Source of the DNA: Rhodanobacter sp. Root480
GTDB lineage: Bacteria > Pseudomonadota > Gammaproteobacteria > Xanthomonadales > Rhodanobacteraceae
Length of the DNA stretch: 64,000 nt
Assembly: GCF_001426645.1 (NCBI RefSeq)
Contig: NZ_LMEX01000001.1
Span: forward strand, 572,755 to 636,754
Reading direction: 5' to 3'
Shown piece after piece: positions 24,608 through 34,219 of this stretch. The stretch's first letter is position 1. Every line of letters begins with the position of its first letter. The notes beneath the pieces were generated by a model. The model saw only the letters and a program-made list of their open reading frames with translations, was not told where the DNA came from and searched no databases. The position numbers and the translations under genes were made by a program.

Positions 24608-24685
24608 GTGTCGCGTTGCCGCGTTGGCCTTCCGGGTCCATGCCCCTACAGTAGGGGGCGGTTTTCAGCGTGACGGAAGGGCTTG

Positions 24686-25933
24686 ATGGATGATTTGAAG
24701 GTCTTGTTGGCGCCGGCGTGGGTGCATACCGTGCTGGGTGGCGTGGCGCTGCTGGCGGTGGCCTGGTTGGTGGCGTGGCTGGTGCGTCATGTGCTCGTGC
24801 GGGTGATGACGACGGTGAGTCGGCGCACGGCCTGGCACTGGGATGACGCACTGCTAAAGCGCGGCGTTTTCCGCCGGCTGGCGCAGGTGGCGCCAATGCT
24901 GGTCCTGCATCGCGGTATCGGCTGGGTGCCGGGCGTCCCCGTGCTGGTGGATACGCTGGTGTCGACGCTGACGATGGCGCTGGTCGCGCTGTATGTGGTG
25001 TTGGCGCTCAACGCCGCGCTGTCGGCGCTGGAGGATCTTTACCAGGCCAGCCCGCGCGGGCGCGAGCGCTCGATCAAGGGCTACGTACAGCTGGTCAAGA
25101 TCTTCGTGTGGCTGATCGGCGGCATCGTGATCGTCGCGGTGCTGGTGGATCGCTCGGCGCTGTCGCTGCTGGCCGGGTTGGGTGCGGTGTCGGCGGTGCT
25201 GCTGCTGATTTTCAAGGACACCATCATGTCGGTGGTGGCCAGCATCCAGCTGAGCTCCAACGACATGCTGAAAGTGGGCGACTGGATTTCGTTGCCGGAG
25301 GACAACGTGGACGGCGACGTGGTGGAAATCGCCCTGCATACGATCAAGGTGGTCAACTGGGACAAGACCATCAGCACCGTGCCCACCTGGCACCTGATCT
25401 CCAAGTCGTACCGCAATTACCGCCACATGTACGCCACCGGGCGACGGATACGGCGGGCGCTCAACATCGACCTGACCAGCGTGCGGTTCCTGAAGCCCGA
25501 GGAGATCGAGCACCTGCGCCAGTTCAAATTGCTGGACGGCTATTTCGAGCGCAAGCAGGAGGAAATCGCGCAGTGGAATGCCGCCGAAGGCGAGGCGGGC
25601 AAGCTGCCCATCAACCAGCGCCGGCTCAGCAACATCGGCAGTTTCCGCGCCTACATGCAGGCTTATGTGCTGGCCCATCCCGGGGTGAACACCGACCTGT
25701 TCTGGGCGGTACGGCAACTGGACCCCGGCCCCACCGGCCTGCCGCTGCAGATCTACGGCTACACCGTGGACACCGGCTTTGTGGCGCACAACAACGTGCA
25801 GGGCGACATCTTCGATCATTTGATCGCGATCCTGCCCGAGTTCGGCTTGTCGCTGTTCCAGCAGCCGACCGGCGCGGACATGCGCGCCGGCCTGCATCGC
25901 GTCGACGCGGAAGGTGCGACCGTCACGGCGTAG
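24686..25933 (+). CDS. ybdG: Mechanosensitive channel, YbdG-like MscS family
   Basis: 415 aa, the same length as E. coli YbdG. Around five N-terminal helices precede the MscS pore helix (LSLLAGLGAVSAVLLLIFKD) and the beta domain NDMLKVGDWISLPEDNVDGD; the segments VNWDKTISTVPTWHLISKS and RRIRRALNIDLTSVRFL are diagnostic for the YbdG branch rather than MscS itself. YbdG gives a small conductance and takes part in mild hyperosmotic responses in the inner membrane. The ATG at 24686 has GGAAGGG upstream; a TTG three bases earlier is less likely. Confidence 0.93.
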   Translation: MDDLKVLLAPAWVHTVLGGVALLAVAWLVAWLVRHVLVRVMTTVSRRTAWHWDDALLKRGVFRRLAQVAPMLVLHRGIGWVPGVPVLVDTLVSTLTMALVALYVVLALNAALSALEDLYQASPRGRERSIKGYVQLVKIFVWLIGGIVIVAVLVDRSALSLLAGLGAVSAVLLLIFKDTIMSVVASIQLSSNDMLKVGDWISLPEDNVDGDVVEIALHTIKVVNWDKTISTVPTWHLISKSYRNYRHMYATGRRIRRALNIDLTSVRFLKPEEIEHLRQFKLLDGYFERKQEEIAQWNAAEGEAGKLPINQRRLSNIGSFRAYMQAYVLAHPGVNTDLFWAVRQLDPGPTGLPLQIYGYTVDTGFVAHNNVQGDIFDHLIAILPEFGLSLFQQPTGADMRAGLHRVDAEGATVTA

Positions 25934-25979
25934 CGATAACGGATGCCGGCGCGCCAGGTGAAGCGGCTTCGTCTCCCGC

Positions 25980-26882
25980 CTATGCGCCGGGACCGTCGTG
26001 CAGCCCGGCGAGGAGGCGCTCGCGCAACCAGCGGTGGGCGGGATCGTCGTGCACGCGCGGATGCCAGGCCATCGCGTAGTCGAACGCGTCGAGCGCAAAG
26101 GGCAGGGGATCGATGCGCAGCGAGAAACCCAGGCTGCGCAGGAACGCGCTGGGCAAGGTGGCCACGGCGTCGGAGCTGGCCACCATGCTGGCCGCCTGCG
26201 TATACGTGGCCACCGTCATGGCCACGCGGCGCTTCTGCTGCAGGTTGGCCAGCGCATCGTCGATGATGCTGGAGAACTGGCCGGCGGGTGAGATCAGCAC
26301 GTGCGGGCGCGACGTATAGACGGCCATGTCCATGGGCGCCGGATCGTCATGGCGGCGGGCCACGCAAAAGTCGTCGCGAAGCAGCAGCCGTTGCTTCAAC
26401 GAGGGCGCCACCATGCGCGCTGCCCCGAGGTAGAGATCCACGTCGCCGCGCTCCATGCGCGGCGCCATGTCGGCGTAATCGGGTGCGATGCAGCGCAGAC
26501 GGATTCTCGGCGCCTCCCGCAACACCGCCTGCGCCAGCGGCCGTACCAGCGCCGAAAAGGCATTGTCGTTGGCGGCGATGGTGAAGGTGCGAGCATCGTG
26601 CTGCGGGTCGAACGCGTTCGCTGTGATGGCCTCGTTCAACGTCTGGAGAGCGGCGCGAAGCGGCCCCTGCAAGGCCTCGGCGCGCGGCGTCAGGACCATG
26701 CCACGACCCTTGCCCGACGGAATCAGCAACGCGTCGCCGAACCACTCCCGCAATCGCGCAAGCTGGCTGCTCATCGCCGACTGGCTGAGGTTCAAGCGGA
26801 CGGCGGCGCGGCTGACGTGGCGCTCATCGAGCAACACGTCCAGCGACAGCAACAGGCCGATATCGGCGCGTTTCATATCCAT
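25980..26882 (-). CDS. LysR-family transcriptional regulator
   Basis: 300 aa. The N-terminal winged helix reads LLSLDVLLDERHVSRAAVRL then LSQSAMSSQLARLREWFGD, the LysR HTH, followed by a NodD-like effector domain starting FTIAANDNAFSALV. It is divergent from the MBL-fold hydrolase gene with 88 bases between starts, so that gene is its likely target. A start two codons later (MKRADIG) is equally possible. Confidence 0.92.
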   Translation of the reverse strand: MDMKRADIGLLLSLDVLLDERHVSRAAVRLNLSQSAMSSQLARLREWFGDALLIPSGKGRGMVLTPRAEALQGPLRAALQTLNEAITANAFDPQHDARTFTIAANDNAFSALVRPLAQAVLREAPRIRLRCIAPDYADMAPRMERGDVDLYLGAARMVAPSLKQRLLLRDDFCVARRHDDPAPMDMAVYTSRPHVLISPAGQFSSIIDDALANLQQKRRVAMTVATYTQAASMVASSDAVATLPSAFLRSLGFSLRIDPLPFALDAFDYAMAWHPRVHDDPAHRWLRERLLAGLHDGPGA

Positions 26883-26970
26883 GGGTTGGATACCGGGTAT
26901 GCAAGCGACGCGCTAACGCTCATCGCGCGCGGGCCCCCATCGTAGTGCACTCCCTTTCGCGGATGCCGCC

Positions 26971-27843
26971 ATGACGACCGAAAGCACGATCTATCGCGTG
27001 GGCAACGCCCACATCACCCGCATCACCGACCGCCTGCTCACCACGTTGCCTGGGCCGAAGATCTTTCCCGACTGGAGCGAATCCGCCGTCGCCCCGTGGC
27101 TCGGCGCCATGCACCCGGAAATGCTCGCCGATGACGACCAGACCCTGATCATGAGCGTGCACAGCTGGCTGATCCGCATCGACGGGCTGGTGGTGCTGGT
27201 CGATACCGGCATCGGCAACGGCAAGTCGCGGCCGTTCAACCGCGTCTTCGACCGGCTTAATACCGGCTACCTGCAGCGGCTGGCCAACGCGGGCGTGCGC
27301 CCGGAGGATGTCGACCTCGTGCTGCTCACGCATCTGCACGTGGATCACGTCGGCTGGAACACGCGTCTCGTCGATGGCCGCTGGCAACCGACGTTTCCGA
27401 ACGCGCGGTACGTGTACGCGCAGGCGGAAGAGGATTTCTACGCTACGCCGGCCGCGGCGCCGCGCCGCATGATCTTCGACGACAGCGTGCAGCCGATCAT
27501 CGACGCGGGGCTGGTGCAACGCCTGGGCGATCGTGGCGGAGAGATCGAAGCGGGTTTCCGCTTTCATCCCACGCCGGGCCACAGCGTGGGCCACATGTCG
27601 GTCAGCCTGAACTCCGGCGGCGAGAGCGCCTTGTTCGGCGGCGACGTGATGCACCACCCGCTACAGCTGCACCATCCGGACTGGAACTCCGTGTTCTGCG
27701 CCGATGGCGAGCAGGCGCGCCGATCGCGCGCCTGGGCGCTGGACGCCATCCGCGACGGCAGGCTGTATTTCAGCTCGCATTTCCCCGGCACGTCGGTGGT
27801 GCGGGCGGATGCACGTGCCGAAAGTGGTTGGGCGTTCGTGTGA
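26971..27843 (+). CDS. MBL-fold metallo-hydrolase (AttM/lactonase-like)
   Basis: 290 aa. His121-x-His123-x-Asp125-His126 in THLHVDHVGW is the dinuclear metal motif; the second site His is in TPGHSVGHMSV and the bridging Asp in FGGDVMHHP. VDTGIGNGK at about residue 75 and the overall length place it with AHL-lactonase-like or arylsulfatase-type soluble MBL hydrolases, without a signal peptide. It is divergent from a LysR gene that probably regulates it. A second LysR/MBL pair, exported in that case, lies at 39658-41655. Confidence 0.88.
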   Translation: MTTESTIYRVGNAHITRITDRLLTTLPGPKIFPDWSESAVAPWLGAMHPEMLADDDQTLIMSVHSWLIRIDGLVVLVDTGIGNGKSRPFNRVFDRLNTGYLQRLANAGVRPEDVDLVLLTHLHVDHVGWNTRLVDGRWQPTFPNARYVYAQAEEDFYATPAAAPRRMIFDDSVQPIIDAGLVQRLGDRGGEIEAGFRFHPTPGHSVGHMSVSLNSGGESALFGGDVMHHPLQLHHPDWNSVFCADGEQARRSRAWALDAIRDGRLYFSSHFPGTSVVRADARAESGWAFV

Positions 27844-27914
27844 TCGCGATGTTTCATCGCAGATTTTCGCGCTAGTCTCGGCGCTTCGATCCCACGCCAC
27901 GCCGGAGTTTTGCG

Positions 27915-28754
27915 ATGAATCTGCGCCACTGGTTTGCGCTGCTTGCCTGCACGGCGATGCTTGGCATGGCCGACACGGGCGTCGCCGCCGAAGTGCCGTT
28001 GAAGGTCATGACGTTCAACGTGCGCGTACCGGTGGACACCGGCATGAATGCCTGGGCGAACCGGCGCGAGCTGATGGTGAAGGTGATCCTGGCGGAGCAG
28101 CCGGACGTGCTGGGCACGCAGGAGCTGACCGAGGAGCAGGGCGAGTATCTGGCCGCGCATCTGCCGGGCTACGCCTGGTTCGGGCAGGGGCGCGACGGCG
28201 GCAGCAAGGGCGAGCACATGGGTGTGTTCTATCGCACCGATCGCTTGCAGGTGGAGCGCTCCGGCGATTTCTGGCTTTCCGACACGCCTGACGTGCCCGG
28301 CAGCAAGACCTGGGGGCAACCTTATCCGCGCATGGTCACCTGGGCCCGGTTCCGCTTTCGCGATGGCGGCGGCAGCTTCGCGTATTTCAATACGCATTTC
28401 CCGTATCGGCTGGAGGACGTGCATGCGCGGATGCTGAGTGCCGGCATGATCCTGCAGCGCATCGCCGGGCTTCCCGCGGACGAGCGAGTGATCCTCACCG
28501 GTGATTTCAATTGCGGGCCGGAGACGCCGGTGCATCGGGAGCTGACCCGCACGCTGCAGGACGCCTGGCTGACATCGCCGCACCGCACCGGCCCGGACCG
28601 GACTTTCCACAACTTCACCGGCACGCCGGACCGGCGCATCGACTGGATATTGAGTCGTGGATTCCGGGTTTTGGACGTCCAGACGGTGGACGCGCATGAC
28701 GGCCCGCGTTATCCCTCCGACCATTTCCCGGTGGTGGCGCAGTTCGGTCGCTGA
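27915..28754 (+). CDS. Exported endonuclease/exonuclease/phosphatase family hydrolase
   Basis: 279 aa with a signal peptide (LRHWFALLACTAMLGMADTGVAA). The EEP fold is complete: KVMTFNVRVP, Glu in VLGTQELTEEQ, NTHFPYRLEDV, the catalytic LTGDFNCGPETPV, and the C-terminal RIDWILS ... YPSDHFPVVAQF with Asp-His. Members of this Mg2+-dependent superfamily cleave phosphodiesters in nucleic acids, inositides or sphingomyelin. The neighbours, a TonB receptor and a GH30 enzyme, favour a role on an extracellular lipid or glycan rather than DNA repair, but that is inference. Confidence 0.88.
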   Translation: MNLRHWFALLACTAMLGMADTGVAAEVPLKVMTFNVRVPVDTGMNAWANRRELMVKVILAEQPDVLGTQELTEEQGEYLAAHLPGYAWFGQGRDGGSKGEHMGVFYRTDRLQVERSGDFWLSDTPDVPGSKTWGQPYPRMVTWARFRFRDGGGSFAYFNTHFPYRLEDVHARMLSAGMILQRIAGLPADERVILTGDFNCGPETPVHRELTRTLQDAWLTSPHRTGPDRTFHNFTGTPDRRIDWILSRGFRVLDVQTVDAHDGPRYPSDHFPVVAQFGR

Positions 28755-28976
28755 CGGGCGTGGCGCCTTTCTTTTCATAATCTCCACATTGCTCGTGCTG
28801 TCTTGTCGCCGTTGCTCATGGGCGGCGCGTGCATGCGCTCCCGGTGGCTGGCGGAAGGGTAGCTCCGCCACTTGCCGGCATGCCGGATGCGGGATGCGAA
28901 GCCGTGCGCAACAGGTGCCGCGCGCCAGCTCTGCTTGACGCCGCTGACAAGGTCCACCGACAAGAAGGCGTCCATC

Positions 28977-31943
28977 ATGAAGTCGCGTTGTGCATTGCAG
29001 GGATCCCTGGCGCATGCCCGTTTCCGTCCATTGGCCGTTGCCTGTGCGGCGGCCCTGCTCGCCATTACCGGCATGGAGAGCGCATCGGCGCAGACAACGT
29101 CGAGTACACCGCCGACGGCGAGCGCCGGCACCAGCACACCGGTGCCGCAGAAGGCCGGCGATGCGAACACCGGCGACACCAGCGCCGCGTCCACAAGGCC
29201 TGTAAGGAAGCCCGCGAAAACGGTGACCGACATGAGCCAGGTGGTGGTCACCGGCATCAGCGGCAGTATCGCCAGTTCCATGAAGACCAAGGAGAACGCG
29301 AACAACATCGTGGAGGCGATTTCGGCCGAGGACATCGGCAAGCTGCCCGACGTCAGCATCGCCGACAGCCTGGCGCGCGTGCCAGGCCTGGCCACCCAGC
29401 GCGCCGACGGCCACGCCAACGCCATCTCCATCCGCGGCCTGTCGCCCGATTTTGCCGGCACCACGCTGGATGGACGCGAGCAGGCCACGGTGGGCGAGAA
29501 CCGCGGCGTGGAGTACGACCAGTACCCGGCCGAGCTGATCAACGGCGTCACCATCTACAAGACGCCCGATGCCAGCCTGGTCGGGCAGGGCCTGTCGGGT
29601 ACGGTCGACCTGCACACCATCAATCCGCTGGACCTGTCGAAGCGGACGTTCGTGTTCAACCTGCGCGGCGCGCACAACAGCAACGGCTCGCTGAACCCCG
29701 GCACGGGAACGGGCACCAGCGGACACCGCGCCAGCTTTTCGTACGTCGACCAGTTTCTCGACCACACCCTGGGCATCGCGCTGGGCGTCTCCGTGGTCGA
29801 CCAGCCGATCCAGGAGCGGCAGTACCAGGCGTGGTGGTGGAGCGCCGACAACGGCAGCGCCGGCATCGACCAGAACTGGGGCGGCCCGCATACGCCCGGC
29901 ATGCCCGACAACGTGGTCTCGCAGGAAGGCATGCAACTGCGCGCGCAGTCGCAGAAGCAGAAGCGCAATGGCGTGATGGCCGTGGTGGAGTGGGCGCCGA
30001 ACGACGTGTACTACTCCAAGCTGGACATGTACTACTCCACCTTCAGCAAGCGCCGCTACACCAACGGCGCGCAGTGGTCGAGCAGCCCGTACGACCATGT
30101 GTCCTATGACAACGTGCAAACCGCGCCGGGTGAGCCGCTGCCGATCGTCACCTCCGGCACGATCCTCGGCGTGGCGCCGATCCTGCAGAACGAATACACG
30201 CACGAGCACGACAAGCTCTATTCCATCGGCTGGAACAACAAGCTGTACCTGGGCGACTGGACCTTGATGGCCGACCTGTCCTCATCCAGCGCGCGGGTGA
30301 AATTGCACGACGCCTACCTGTTCAGCGGACTGGCCGACGGCGGCTTCACCAGCGTGGATTTCGACACGCCGGCCGCGTTCGGCTATCCGCATTTCACGCC
30401 CGGCGTCGATCTGGCCGATCCGGCCACGATGGTTTTCACCGACCCCGGCAGTCCGTGGAGCGATCCGCCCGGCTATGGCTACAACGGCCGCGACGAGTTC
30501 GACCATCAGGACGACACCATCCACGCGTTCCGGTTGCAGGCCAGCCATCCGCTGGGCTGGATCTTCAGCGACATGGACGTGGGCCTGGCCTGGTCGGACC
30601 GCACCAAGACCAAGCATGCGGACGTCTATTTCGCCTACCTCAACGGCAACGGTTCCACCAGGGAGACGTACCAGGCGCACCTCAGCGCGCCGGTCGACCC
30701 GGCGATGCTGTATCGCCCCACGTCGCTGGGCTACGGCGGCATCGACGGCATCCTCAATTACGACGTGCTGGGCGCGTTGTACGGCGGCCAGTTCTATCGC
30801 GTGCAGAAGAACGGGCAGGGCGACTGGAGCCGCAACTACACCGTCGAGGAAAAGGTGCCGCTGGCCTACGTGAAGTTCAACCTCGACACGCACCTGGGCA
30901 GCGTGCCGCTGCGCGGCAACCTGGGTGTGCAGTTCGTGCGCACCAAGCAATCGTCGAGGGCGCTGCAGACCAATGGCGATGCGCTGGTGGGAAACATCAG
31001 CGACGGCGCCTCGTACAACAACGTGCTGCCCAGCCTGAACCTGGTGGCGGAGATCGGCGAACGTCAGTACCTGCGGCTGGGACTGGCCAAGAGCATGGCG
31101 CGCGGTCGCATCGACGACGAGAAGGTGGCGACGTCGGCGCATGTGTCGCAGATCACCAACGGGCCCGGCGCGGGTCAGGTCTTGTGGTCGGGGAGCGGCG
31201 GCAATCCGCAGCTGCGCCCTTACGTGGCGGTCGGCACCGACCTGTCCTGGGAGAAGTATTTCGGCAAGGCCAGCTACGTGGCCGCGGCGGTGTTCCACAA
31301 GAATCTGCTGAACTACATCTACAAGCAGACCGTGCTGGACTACGACTTTTCCAACTACACCAACGACAACCCCACCCTGGTGCCGACCAGCAACATCGGC
31401 TCGTTCACCACGCCGCAGAACGGTACCGGCGGCAAGATGGACGGGCTGGAATTGTCCGGTGCGCTGGAAGGTGGGCTGCTGGCGAGCGCACTGGAAGGGT
31501 TTGGCGCACAGGCCAATTTCTCGCTGACCAACAGCTCGATTCCGAAGTCGTCCATCTCGTCCATTCCCGGCGGCCCCAAGACCTTGCCCGGCTTGTCGCG
31601 CAAGGTGGCCAACCTGGCACTGTTCTACGAGCGCTACGGCTTCTCGATACGCGTGGCCGAGCGCTACCGCTCATCGTTCACCGGCGAGGCCGTGGCGCTG
31701 TTCGATCAGCTGGGCTACACCAAGATCCGGGCCAACCGGCAGACCGACCTGCAATTGGGCTACGCGTTTACCGACGGCAGCCTCAACGGCCTGTCGCTGC
31801 TGCTGCAGGTCACCAACCTCACCAATTCGGCGGATTCGACCGTGCAGGTCGCCACCCTGGCCAACAACGCGCCGCTGACCCGCCCGCTGGACTACGATAC
31901 CTGGGGGCGCACGATCCTGTTCGGCATCAACTACAAGCTGTAG
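28977..31943 (+). CDS. TonB-dependent outer-membrane receptor
   Basis: 988 aa from the ATG at 28977 (GAAGG 10 bases upstream), starting a signal peptide that ends near SASAQ. A low-complexity Thr/Ser/Pro linker is followed by the TonB-box-like VVVTGI and the plug, NNIVEAISAEDIGKLPDVSI then DSLARVPGLATQR and ISIRGLSPDFAGTTLDG, which is the wording of the large carbohydrate-type receptors of Xanthomonadales. The C-terminal strand ends in LFGINYKL, with the terminal aromatic-x-leucine type signature of beta-barrels. Ligand is unknown; the GH30 gene downstream suggests a glycan or glycolipid product. Confidence 0.93.
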   Translation: MKSRCALQGSLAHARFRPLAVACAAALLAITGMESASAQTTSSTPPTASAGTSTPVPQKAGDANTGDTSAASTRPVRKPAKTVTDMSQVVVTGISGSIASSMKTKENANNIVEAISAEDIGKLPDVSIADSLARVPGLATQRADGHANAISIRGLSPDFAGTTLDGREQATVGENRGVEYDQYPAELINGVTIYKTPDASLVGQGLSGTVDLHTINPLDLSKRTFVFNLRGAHNSNGSLNPGTGTGTSGHRASFSYVDQFLDHTLGIALGVSVVDQPIQERQYQAWWWSADNGSAGIDQNWGGPHTPGMPDNVVSQEGMQLRAQSQKQKRNGVMAVVEWAPNDVYYSKLDMYYSTFSKRRYTNGAQWSSSPYDHVSYDNVQTAPGEPLPIVTSGTILGVAPILQNEYTHEHDKLYSIGWNNKLYLGDWTLMADLSSSSARVKLHDAYLFSGLADGGFTSVDFDTPAAFGYPHFTPGVDLADPATMVFTDPGSPWSDPPGYGYNGRDEFDHQDDTIHAFRLQASHPLGWIFSDMDVGLAWSDRTKTKHADVYFAYLNGNGSTRETYQAHLSAPVDPAMLYRPTSLGYGGIDGILNYDVLGALYGGQFYRVQKNGQGDWSRNYTVEEKVPLAYVKFNLDTHLGSVPLRGNLGVQFVRTKQSSRALQTNGDALVGNISDGASYNNVLPSLNLVAEIGERQYLRLGLAKSMARGRIDDEKVATSAHVSQITNGPGAGQVLWSGSGGNPQLRPYVAVGTDLSWEKYFGKASYVAAAVFHKNLLNYIYKQTVLDYDFSNYTNDNPTLVPTSNIGSFTTPQNGTGGKMDGLELSGALEGGLLASALEGFGAQANFSLTNSSIPKSSISSIPGGPKTLPGLSRKVANLALFYERYGFSIRVAERYRSSFTGEAVALFDQLGYTKIRANRQTDLQLGYAFTDGSLNGLSLLLQVTNLTNSADSTVQVATLANNAPLTRPLDYDTWGRTILFGINYKL

Positions 31944-32137
31944 GCTGGCGGGCTTGCACGCGAGTTCTTGATGGGTCGAAATGAGAGTCCCCCACGATCG
32001 GTGCCCGCCGCGGTGGTTTGACCGTCGCGGGTGCCGCAGAGCAGATGGATGCCATGTACGGCGAAACCATGAATCGATGATGGCCGGTGTGGCGGCGTTG
32101 CGCCGATCGGCCATGGGCGGGGGCGAGCGCGCTGGCC

Positions 32138-33751
32138 ATGGATGAAAACCAGGGGGTGGGGCGCTGGACGCCGTTCCTGTCGGTGATCCTGCTGACGCTG
32201 CTGGCCATGTTGGCGCTGCATTGGCCGCGTCCGCCGCTGTTCGCGAACATCCAGGCCGGCGTGCTGCAGCCGGCCGGTGTCATGGTGCACGTGTGGGTGA
32301 GTACGGCCGACCGCCGTTTGCGCCTGGCGCGGCAGCTCGATGTCATGGCCGTCGAAGGCGACGCCAAAACGGCGCCGGCCGACGTGATCGTCGACCCCAG
32401 CCGCAAGTACCAGACGATGGTCGGGTTCGGCGCGGCGCTGACCGATTCGTCGGCCTGGCTGCTCCGGAACGCGATGAGCGCATCGCAGCGGGCCGCCTTG
32501 TTGCGGGAGCTGTTCGGGCCGCCGCCGGGGCTCAACTTCCGCATGCTGCGCATCACCATCGGCGCTTCCGATTTCTCGCTGCAACACTACACCCTGGACG
32601 ACATGCCCGCTGGCGAGATCGACCCCGGCTTGCAGCACTTCAACGTGGTCCCGAACCAGGCCTACCTGATCCCGGCGCTGCAGGAAATCATGGCGGTCCG
32701 GCCCGACGCGCAGATCATCGCCTCGCCGTGGAGCGCGCCGGCGTGGATGAAGAGCAGCGCCAACGTGATCGGCGGCGCGTTGCTGGAAGAGTACGAGCCG
32801 GTTTACGCGGATTATCTGGTGCGCTTCGTCGACGCCTTCCAGGGCTACGGCATCCCCATTTTCGCGCTGACGGTGCAGAACGAGCCGGCGTTCCTGCCGC
32901 TGACGTATCCGGGGATGGAGTTGTCCGCCGCCGCGCGTGCACGCCTCATCGGCCAGTACCTTGGCCCCGCACTGGCGCGTCGGAAAAATGCGCCGGTGAT
33001 TCTCGGCTGGGATCACAACTGGGATACGCCCGGCGAGTCCCTCAGCGTGCTGGCTGACCCCGACGCCAGGCGCCACATGGCCGGCATCGCCTGGCATTGC
33101 TATCGCGGCAACCCCAGCGCGCAATCCACCGTGCATGACGCCTACCCGCAAATGGACGCCTATCTCACCGAATGTTCGGGCGGCGACTGGCCCTCGGCCC
33201 GCAACGGCGAGTTGCTGTTGTTCGCACGCAACATCGTGATGGAGAGCGTGCGCAACTGGGCGCGTGGCGTCGTCTACTGGAACCTGGCGCTGGATGAGAA
33301 CCATGGCCCGCACGCTGGCGGCTGCGACGAATGCAAGGGCGTGGTCACCATTGATTCGGCCTCCGGCGCGGTCAGCCGCAATGACGAGTACTACGCGTTC
33401 GGTCATTTCAGCCGGTTCGTGCTGCCCGGCGCCGCCCGCGTGAAGTCGGGCAACACCAATGCCGGCATCCACGAGCTGGCGTTCCAGAATCTGGACGATG
33501 GCTCGGTGGTGCTGGTGGCGGTCAACGGCAATACAAAGGTCAACCATCTGACCGTCAGCCAGGGAGCGCTGCACTTCGCCTATGACATGCCGCCAAGCAG
33601 CGTGGCGACCTTTGTTTGGCCGCCCGCCACCGAAGGCGCCGCGGCATCGGCGCCTTCGGCAGATCAACTCGCCAGGCATGTGAGGTCGGCGGTTCTTCGG
33701 GCACGGCAGTGGTGGCGGCAACTGCAGGTCACGCCACCGGCCCGGCGTTAG
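32138..33751 (+). CDS. GH30 family glycosidase (glucosylceramidase-like), membrane-anchored
   Basis: 537 aa from the ATG at 32138; a GTG at 32087 would add 17 residues. An N-terminal hydrophobic helix (FLSVILLTLLAMLAL) without a clear cleavage site suggests a signal anchor. The GH30 barrel is evident: YQTMVGFGAALTDSSAWLL, LLRELFGPPPGLNFRMLRIT, SPWSAPAWMK, acid/base Glu249 in TVQNEPAF and nucleophile Glu345 in TECSGG, followed by the family's side beta-domain. GH30 enzymes act on beta-glucosylceramide, beta-1,6-glucan or xylan; the HCY..YP pattern is closest to the glucosylceramidase/beta-1,6-glucanase branch. It follows the TonB receptor by 194 bases and is probably co-regulated. Confidence 0.9.
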   Translation: MDENQGVGRWTPFLSVILLTLLAMLALHWPRPPLFANIQAGVLQPAGVMVHVWVSTADRRLRLARQLDVMAVEGDAKTAPADVIVDPSRKYQTMVGFGAALTDSSAWLLRNAMSASQRAALLRELFGPPPGLNFRMLRITIGASDFSLQHYTLDDMPAGEIDPGLQHFNVVPNQAYLIPALQEIMAVRPDAQIIASPWSAPAWMKSSANVIGGALLEEYEPVYADYLVRFVDAFQGYGIPIFALTVQNEPAFLPLTYPGMELSAAARARLIGQYLGPALARRKNAPVILGWDHNWDTPGESLSVLADPDARRHMAGIAWHCYRGNPSAQSTVHDAYPQMDAYLTECSGGDWPSARNGELLLFARNIVMESVRNWARGVVYWNLALDENHGPHAGGCDECKGVVTIDSASGAVSRNDEYYAFGHFSRFVLPGAARVKSGNTNAGIHELAFQNLDDGSVVLVAVNGNTKVNHLTVSQGALHFAYDMPPSSVATFVWPPATEGAAASAPSADQLARHVRSAVLRARQWWRQLQVTPPARR

Positions 33752-33757
33752 GGTCGA

Positions 33758-34105
33758 TCAGGGAATCGCGGCCGTAACCACGATCTCGACCTTCCAGCCG
33801 GGGCTGGCGAGCTGCGCCTGTACGGTGGCGCGCGCAGGCGTGGCGCCTTGCGGTACCCAGCGACCCCAGGCTTCGTTCATGCCAGCGAAATCGGCCATGT
33901 CGGCCAGGAAGATTTCCGCCCGCAGGATGTGGCGCTTGTCGGTCTTGGCTTGCGCCAGCAGGGCGTCGATGGAGGCAAGCACCTGTTCGGTCTGGCCGAC
34001 GATGTCGGCGCCGGCGTCTTCGGCCACCTGGCCGGCGAGGTATGCCACGCCGTTGTGGATGGTCATTTCGGACATGCGCGGGCCGGTATCGAAACGCTGG
34101 ATCAT
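33758..34105 (-). CDS. RidA family protein (enamine/imine deaminase-like)
   Basis: 115 aa from the ATG at 34105. The YjgF/YER057c/UK114 fold is indicated by VAYLAGQVAEDAGADIVGQT, LADMADFAGMNEAW and the C-terminal RATVQAQLASPGWKVEIVV. The conserved Arg that holds the carboxylate in true RidA deaminases (usually in the R-x-x-V motif) is present as PARATVQ. These proteins hydrolyse reactive enamines or have non-enzymatic roles. Convergent with the GH30 gene, 6 bases apart. Confidence 0.9.
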   Translation of the reverse strand: MIQRFDTGPRMSEMTIHNGVAYLAGQVAEDAGADIVGQTEQVLASIDALLAQAKTDKRHILRAEIFLADMADFAGMNEAWGRWVPQGATPARATVQAQLASPGWKVEIVVTAAIP

Positions 34106-34219
34106 GGGGCGGTTTCCTGTGGAGTGGTCGCGCATTGTCACCGGATTGCGTTGCCGGTAGAAGCTCGACGGCAGCCATCGCCGGATGGCCGGTTTGGCCA
34201 TCCGGCGCGTCGCCGTGCA

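Noticed and set aside
28849..28870. TGGCGGA-N8-TCCGCCA inverted repeat upstream of the TonB receptor
   Set aside because: Short arms and GC-rich composition make a chance match likely; no operator family recognised.
27564..30209. 881-codon minus-strand open frame
   Set aside because: Antisense to the EEP hydrolase and TonB receptor genes; no domain visible and composition is shadow-like.
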